A DNA stretch of 7,268 bases. It comes from Acidobacteriota bacterium (lineage in GTDB: Bacteria > Acidobacteriota > Terriglobia > Terriglobales > Acidobacteriaceae). The notes under the pieces are model-generated. The model searched no databases. It was given only the letters and a program-made list of their open reading frames with translations, and was not told the DNA's origin. Below, piece after piece: positions 1 to 4,055 of this stretch; position 1 is the first letter of the stretch, and every line of letters starts with the position of its first letter. The position numbers and the translations under genes were made by a program. Location of the stretch: NCBI GenBank assembly GCA_021799405.1, contig JAJZAL010000257.1, positions 1 to 7,268 of the forward strand, in the 5' to 3' direction.

Positions 1-38
<38 letters not shown>

Positions 39-76
39 TTTAGGGGAAGGCCAACCGATCGCCAACCCATCGAAGC

Positions 77-107
77 CGGGCGCTCAAGGCGCCCGATTTC
101 ATTTTTG
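77..107 (+). terminator. Rho-independent terminator behind the tRNA
   Basis: A perfect 7-bp GC-rich stem, CGGGCGC (77-83) with GCGCCCG (89-95), closes a 5-base loop (84-88). It is followed by a T-rich stretch ATTTCATTTTT (96-106). It lies 38 bases after the tRNA CCA end and is best read as the tRNA transcript terminator. No comparable T-run exists on the minus-strand side, so it should not stop integrase transcripts coming from the right well. Confidence 0.7.
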
Positions 108-112
108 AACAG

Positions 113-565
113 TTATAGGACAGACTTTCGCCGCAGGATTTCCCTGACTGCGAGGCTATTGGCCCGTCGCCGGTTGTCCATGGGTGGCCCGCCGTACTTC
201 TGGGTGGTGGAGATGTCAGCATGACGCAGGAGCGTCTGTTGCGTATCGAGTGGTGTACCGGCTCCACTGAGAAGGGACCGGTAGGTATGCCGAAAGGTAT
301 GCCAGCCGATGCTTCCGAAACCCATTTCCGTGGCGAGCTGGCGGCGCGCGTCGTGGACGGGGATGGTGTGAGCTTTTCCTCGTCCGCGTTCTGCATTTTT
401 GCAGGCGACTCCAGGAGCGGCGCCGCATTCCGGACAGGCAAGCAGACACCAGCCGGCACGGCGAATGTAGTCCTGCTGGATCGGGGAGGCATGGTAGGGG
501 TGACCTGTCTTCGGGCTCGGAAACACGAGTTCGGATCCGTTCGATTTGAGTTTTAGATCGAGCAC
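113..565 (-). pseudogene. Tyrosine recombinase/integrase, C-terminal fragment with zinc-finger-like insert
   Basis: This 150-residue frame (GTG at 565, TAA at 113-115) carries the end of a tyrosine recombinase catalytic domain. Visible are the box-II motif HTFRH (H89, R92, H93), the motif LLRHADISTT (R114, H115) and the likely nucleophile Tyr124 in QKYGG. The N-terminal core-binding domain and the first catalytic Arg are missing. The frame is closed by a stop at 578-580 just upstream of the GTG, and full integrases of this class are usually 300-400 residues, so it is a truncated relic. Residues 44-74 hold a CPECGAAPG...C...H..R pattern (C44, C47, C55, H71), like the small zinc-binding modules of phage proteins. 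The gene ends 75 bases from the tRNA CCA, the normal place for an integrase of an element integrated at a tRNA 3' end. The missing part could instead have been an alternative start, but without Arg I it should not be active. Confidence 0.85.
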
Positions 566-1109
566 AGGTTCTCCCGGTCAGGCGCATCTTTGCTGGTCAA
601 CTCGTAAGATCGATTATGTGACAGCGGCCACGTGTGCGACACGCGTGCCGCTATTTCTATTTCTAGGGGACAACGCCCGTTTAGTTCAGTTCAAAACGGA
701 TGCGGCAGTGCTCAGTGGTGCAATTGCACCCGCTGGTGAGACGTTGGTCTCCTTGATTCCGGAGGGGCAAAGCTGTACCGCAAAAGCAAAACATTGCAAG
801 CTGGGAGGGGAGATAGGCGCAGTTGTCATTGGAGAGGCTATGACGGCACGCATCATACCCTATGCAAAATCCATAGGGGCTGGGTATTATCAGCCTGACT
901 TTTCTGTGCCGGAAAGCGAATAGATGCAAAATAACATGGACCGGATAAACCAAGTAATGGATGAAGGATGCACCATCTTGGACGGAGGTGCGGCACCCGG
1001 ACGCGAAAACTTTCCCCGACCGACAAGCCCTTACTATCAAATGGGGTTAGATCAGACCGAAAGTCGTGGATATCCAACGACACCCGTCGTTCCTGTGCCT
1101 GATAATTAG
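546..1109 (+). pseudogene. Rhs-type polymorphic toxin tip, truncated and split by an in-frame TAG
   Basis: One reading frame runs from about 546 to 1109 and is interrupted only by TAG at 921-923, followed at once by ATG at 924. Both halves read as one protein: about 105 residues (from about 609) that include AKSIGAGYYQPDF just before the stop, then NNMDRINQVMDEGCTILDGG and PTSPYYQM after it. This resembles C-terminal toxin domains on Rhs/YD-repeat proteins, judged from memory of the family style, not from a search. No Rhs core (such as a DPxGL motif) precedes it, and the first 20 codons after 546 look like junk that overlaps the integrase start. A codon TAT or TAC (Tyr) at the stop would restore the protein by one substitution. 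GC is about 48% by hand count over 841-960, lower than the right-hand genes. The 3' half could be re-initiated from ATG 924 as a 61-residue peptide, but it is unlikely to be functional. Confidence 0.6.
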
Positions 1110-1165
1110 AAGCGTGGCATTATTGTAGCTCGCCTTGCTTTGACGGCAGATTGAGAAGAGGAGAG

Positions 1166-1394
1166 ATGTCTCTAAAAATAGTAAAAGTTGAGGACGATCT
1201 TTATTTCGTTTCGGCATCCCCCCGATGCAGGCGTAGTGTGGTCACCTACTGAACCATTGACTGGGCACCAAGTCACAAAGGGACTGTTAGAAAGAGGTTG
1301 CCGCCAACAAGACGTAGGTGACGCTATGTATGAAGCGGACCCGGAGTGGATAGAGAAGCTTCGGGGTCCGTTTATTCCGCCTTTCGCAGAATGA
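1166..1394 (+). pseudogene. Immunity-like small protein, frameshifted in a C6 run
   Basis: ATG at 1166 is preceded by a purine-rich AGAGGAGAG ribosome-binding stretch (1157-1165). It opens a frame MSLKIVKVEDDLYFVSASP, which then runs into the wrong frame and stops at TGA 1250-1252. The frame one base on continues with DAGVVWSPTEPLTGHQ and a Leu/Glu-rich tail to TGA 1392-1394. Removing one C from the six at 1218-1223 joins them into a 75-residue protein without internal stops. Its place 56 bases behind the toxin tip, its size and its acidic character fit the cognate immunity gene of an Rhs toxin; the immunity role is inferred from position. The upstream half is not covered by an obvious alternative start (TTG 1188 gives junk residues). 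GC is about 42% over 1171-1230. A sequencing error in the homopolymer is possible. Confidence 0.6.
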
Positions 1395-1398
1395 ACTG

Positions 1399-1581
1399 GT
1401 GGGGATGAACGGGGGCGCGGTGCGGCTGGTCTATGACGGAGACGGGAACCGCGTCGCGAAGACGACCGTAGTGGACCGGGGACGCCAACGTCGCCGGTGC
1501 CCCGGCAAAGGACGAGCGAATTGCAGTCGGCTCCTCTGCATGGCTGCCCTTTCAGAAGTGAATCCGGTGGAAGAGGTGTAA
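1399..1581 (+). pseudogene. Rhs YD-repeat fragment
   Basis: A frame opened by GTG at 1399 contains the peptide GAVRLVYDGDGNRVAKTT, a textbook Rhs/YD-repeat unit (Y-D-x-x-G-N-R), with the key YDGDGNRVAKT at 1432-1464. After about 1470 the translation becomes Arg-rich and unlike Rhs, so only some 16-24 codons are recognisable. It starts five bases after the stop of the immunity-like gene. Rhs loci often keep displaced tip/immunity cassettes interleaved with short core fragments used for recombination, and this piece fits that pattern. It cannot be a working protein by itself. Confidence 0.65.
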
Positions 1582-1830
1582 TCGTGCCGCTCGTAACGTG
1601 GTAATTTGCTGTCGGGAGAGCCTCGCGGAAATTGAAGCCTCCCTTAGCGGGCAACGGAATGCCCTGCTGCGATAGTTTGTGACCGCAATCTCCCCCGCCC
1701 CAAATTTCTTTGCTCCGGATTGCGACCACGTCGGTTTCATTTTGCCCGGTTCTGGCATCTAACCCGCCGTACGTTGAAAGCAAATCAAACCGCTGCCAGC
1801 ATGGCGCGGAAACTCCTTATTGCGGTGCGC
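1582..1830 (+). other. Non-coding stretch between Rhs remnants and the phosphoesterase gene
   Basis: About 250 bases without a gene I can support. Open frames exist on both strands (for example minus 1172-1783), but they have no recognisable motif and cross the clear Rhs fragment. The promoter of the following lipoprotein gene must lie here or within the Rhs debris, yet I see no convincing -35/-10 pair. The right border of the decayed island is probably somewhere in this stretch; no copy of the tRNA 3' end is found here. Confidence 0.4.
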
Positions 1831-2802
1831 ATGAATCCTCTCCCCCGGACTACTGCGAGCAAACATAGGAGCCATCGCATTTTAAAAGTGCTGGCTCTCG
1901 TAGCCCTCCCTCTTCTTCTCACAGCCTGTGGAAGCAGCAAGAAGACCATGCCCGCGACTGCTACCACTTCCACCAGCCAGCCCCCGATGCCGATCAGCCA
2001 TCATGTCGTGATTGTCATGGAGGAGAACCAGACCTACTCAACCGTGGTCGGCGACAAGGCCAACTGGCCTAATCTCAACCAACTCATCGCAAGTGGTGCT
2101 CTGGCCACCAACTACTATGCCAATTTCCACGGCTCGATCAGCGACTATTTCATGCTGACGACAGGCCAATACGTCACTCACGACGATGCCTCCACAGCGG
2201 TGTGGAATGTCGACAACATCGCCCGCCGCATGCTTGCCCAGAACGTCACCTTCAAGGTCTACGCTGAGGGCATTACGCGCGGCTACCTCGGGGGAAACAC
2301 CGGGCTCTATGTCATCCGCCACAATCCCTTCGCCATGCTCTCCGACGTCGCCTCGAATCCCAAAGTCGCGAACAACGTCCTCTGGCCCTTCACCCAATTT
2401 GCCACCGACGTCGCCAACAACAGCCTGCCGGATTTTTCATTCATCGTTCCCAACATCGATGACGACTCTCACTCGGCCCCGCCGCTGCAGGCCGATACCT
2501 GGCTTCAGACCGAGGTCATCAACCCGCTGACCAAAATCCCGGCCTTCCAGTCAGGCGGAGATGGAATCCTGATCGTCGACTTCGATGAAGCAGCCTCGAC
2601 CGACGTGACCGATGGCGGCGGCCACGTCGCTGCTGTCTTCTGGGGGCCGCTTGTCAAAGCAGGATATAAGCAATCATCGGCCATCCTCTACCAGCATCAG
2701 AGCATGCTGAGGACCATCATGGCAGCGCTCGGACTGCCCAATCCTCCGGCCCGGGCTGCCACGGCTCCCACGATGTCCGAATTTTTTGTTCAGAAGAAAT
2801 AG
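1831..2802 (+). CDS. Phosphoesterase-family lipoprotein (phospholipase C / acid phosphatase superfamily)
   Basis: With the start at ATG 1831 the protein has 323 residues. A basic N-terminus (KHRSHR, 11-16) and hydrophobic core (about 18-31) end in a lipobox LTAC with Cys33, so it is predicted to be exported and lipid-anchored. The mature part matches the phosphoesterase family (alkaline-phosphatase fold): HVVIVMEENQTY with metal ligands E64/E65 and N66, the nucleophile segment HGSISDYF (S102 most likely), RHNPF (H164), NIDDDSHS (D211, H214), VDFDEA (D250, D252, E253) and GGH (H265) near the C-terminus. The set of metal and catalytic residues appears complete, so it should hydrolyse a phosphate mono- or diester (or phospholipid head group) outside the cytoplasm; the substrate cannot be read from sequence. 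The frame is open to 1720, and ATG 1801 is another possible start, but 1831 gives the best signal peptide. No good Shine-Dalgarno precedes either. It stands alone, with no same-strand partner close by. Confidence 0.88.
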   Translation: MNPLPRTTASKHRSHRILKVLALVALPLLLTACGSSKKTMPATATTSTSQPPMPISHHVVIVMEENQTYSTVVGDKANWPNLNQLIASGALATNYYANFHGSISDYFMLTTGQYVTHDDASTAVWNVDNIARRMLAQNVTFKVYAEGITRGYLGGNTGLYVIRHNPFAMLSDVASNPKVANNVLWPFTQFATDVANNSLPDFSFIVPNIDDDSHSAPPLQADTWLQTEVINPLTKIPAFQSGGDGILIVDFDEAASTDVTDGGGHVAAVFWGPLVKAGYKQSSAILYQHQSMLRTIMAALGLPNPPARAATAPTMSEFFVQKK

Positions 2803-3082
2803 CTGGGACCGCTTTAAGTTGCTAGTTGTGGCACGCTATCGCTGCGCCTGCTCCTCCAACAAGATCAGCGGCGCAGCGCATGGGCAAGAACGGCACGCAT
2901 TTTCGTGACCTCCGCGGCTACAAGAAGTGATGTCCTGCCTCAGCAGCAAGGAGGAGCTACGCGTTCGCGGAGCCTGCCATCCGATTCACGACGTTGCTCC
3001 CATACTTCCGCCGGTTATGCCTAAAGTGAGCATGCTGAGGCTACGTCCTTGGTCAGTCGCGGGCCGAAGTTACACACAATGA
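2803..3082 (+). other. Intergenic stretch, no recognisable gene
   Basis: About 280 bases. The only structure I see is the inverted repeat at 2840-2878. A 16-codon frame (ATG 2880 to TGA 2928-2930, MGKNGTHFRDLRGYKK) has no support. The upstream end of the TPR gene may have decayed into the right side of this stretch, since the TPR frame is closed by TGA at 3080-3082. Confidence 0.45.
2840..2878. repeat. 9-bp perfect inverted repeat downstream of the phosphoesterase gene
   Basis: CGCTGCGCC (2840-2848) and GGCGCAGCG (2870-2878) are perfect reverse complements separated by 21 bases. It lies 38 bases after the stop of the phosphoesterase gene. The stem is strong, but no T-run follows on either strand, so it is not a typical intrinsic terminator. 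It could be an mRNA 3'-end hairpin or the scar of a small repeat element. Confidence 0.5.
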
Positions 3083-3652
3083 AAAGGTTATGGGCGTGCA
3101 ACCAGTTTGCTCGAAGAATCTGTCAAGTTGCAGCCCGGCAACGCAAGGGCGTGGTATGTGCCAGGTCAGTCCTTTGAGGGCGAGTGAATGACCTCGCAAG
3201 CCATCGAGGCTTGGCGGCATGCGATCGCAATTGATCCGAAGTTTAGCCAAGCGCTGTTCAGCCTGGCACGAGCATTGCGATCTACCAATCGAGCGGAGGC
3301 GGAGCAATTCATGGCGCGTTACGTAGCTGTCCAGCAAGAGCGACGCCTCCTAGACCGCGTCGACATGCTGGCGAACCACGGTATTGAAGCAGCGTCGGCT
3401 CACAACTGGCCTGAAGCAGACCGTCAGCTCAAAGAAGCGATTTCTGTTTGCGGTGACTGCGTCGAGAAGGCCCAGCTTTACCGGAAGCTAGGTATCATTG
3501 ACTGCCAGGCGGGCGATCTTGATAAGTGCGAAAAGGAACTGCTGACCGCGAAATCACTCAATCCAAACGATCCTGTGACTCAAGCGGCTCTTAAATTGGC
3601 CACTCGAGCTCTAAGTGAGCACCATACGTCCGGCGTCGGGAATATGCAGTAG
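3083..3652 (+). pseudogene. TPR-repeat protein, C-terminal part, with in-frame TGA
   Basis: ATG 3188 to TAG 3652 gives 154 residues with clear tetratricopeptide character: AIEAWRHAIAIDP (5-17), then a repeat around 58-86 (HNWPEADRQLKEAI) and one around 96-127 (GDLDKCEKELLTAKSLNPND). The same frame continues upstream of the ATG across TGA 3185-3187. There it reads ATSLLEESVKLQPGNARAWY, another perfect TPR helix pair that joins seamlessly to the downstream repeat. The gene therefore is a longer TPR protein interrupted by a nonsense codon (GGA to TGA would be one change, Gly fitting the usual turn). Further upstream the frame is closed at 3080-3082 and the N-terminus is not recognisable. GAGGG at 3176-3180 lies 7 bases before ATG 3188, so the 154-residue part may still be translated. 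TPR proteins act as protein-protein scaffolds; no partner is evident. Confidence 0.75.
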
Positions 3653-4055
3653 CACTTCGTGGAGGGCGTACAAGGAGAAAGTTCAACATTGCGCGAAGGC
3701 CATGCAGAAAGCTTGGTGCTTCGGCTGATCAGAGTTGACATATGGATTCGATAGCACCTCAGTATGCGGCGCTGGATGTTTGGTGAAGTCAGCGGTAAAG
3801 GTGCAATCTGGCAGAAGCGGTAAGGCGTGCGGACGAGGAATTGCGAAGGCTGCATTGTTTAGGCACGAGGCTAAGCCGCATCGACGATGGATGGGATGGA
3901 GGATCTTAAATCACCTGTTGCCAGCGTTGAGTGAGGGTCTTTGCATTACGGAAGACCGCAGATTGACAATTGATTCGCCGAGTTGCGACTTGAGTCTGTG
4001 CAGGTGCGGTTTTTGGGAGTCGCACCCCGGGCAAAAACGTATGTTATGGAGGCTT
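3653..4055 (+). other. Intergenic stretch upstream of the glycoside hydrolase
   Basis: About 400 bases without a supported gene. The glycosidase frame is open back to TTG 3735, but this part translates to a low-quality, Cys/Arg-rich peptide before the signal peptide and is judged non-coding. TTGACA hexamers occur at 3735-3740 and 3963-3968; neither has a good -10 box at 16-18 bases. The promoter of the downstream gene should lie here. Confidence 0.5.
4048..4052 (+). promoter_or_regulatory. GGAGG Shine-Dalgarno that supports start ATG 4056
   Basis: GGAGG sits three bases before ATG 4056. The spacing is short, but this is the only good ribosome-binding core near the signal peptide; ATG 4041, the alternative five codons earlier, has none. 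Confidence 0.45.

Noticed and set aside
221..556. Plus-strand frame opposite the integrase
   Set aside because: Antisense to clear integrase motifs (HTFRH, RHADISTT) and without its own recognisable content.
1172..1783. Long minus-strand frame of about 203 codons
   Set aside because: It runs antisense to the immunity-like gene and the YD-repeat fragment, is Pro/Ser/Arg-rich with no motif, and looks like a shadow frame.
2880..2930. Small 16-codon gene after the inverted repeat
   Set aside because: No ribosome-binding site and no recognisable peptide; too short to support.
921..3187. Stop-codon recoding (amber or UGA readthrough) instead of pseudogenes
   Set aside because: The two interrupted genes use different stops, the intact genes end at TAG and TGA normally, and a third neighbouring gene has a frameshift, so decay explains all three more simply.
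3963..3991. TTGACA as -35 box of a promoter for the glycosidase
   Set aside because: The hexamer is perfect, but the bases 16-19 downstream (around CGACTTGA) do not form a -10 box.
3735..4055. N-terminal extension of the glycosidase from TTG 3735
   Set aside because: It would place about 107 unlikely residues before a clear signal peptide; the frame is simply open by chance in GC-rich DNA.
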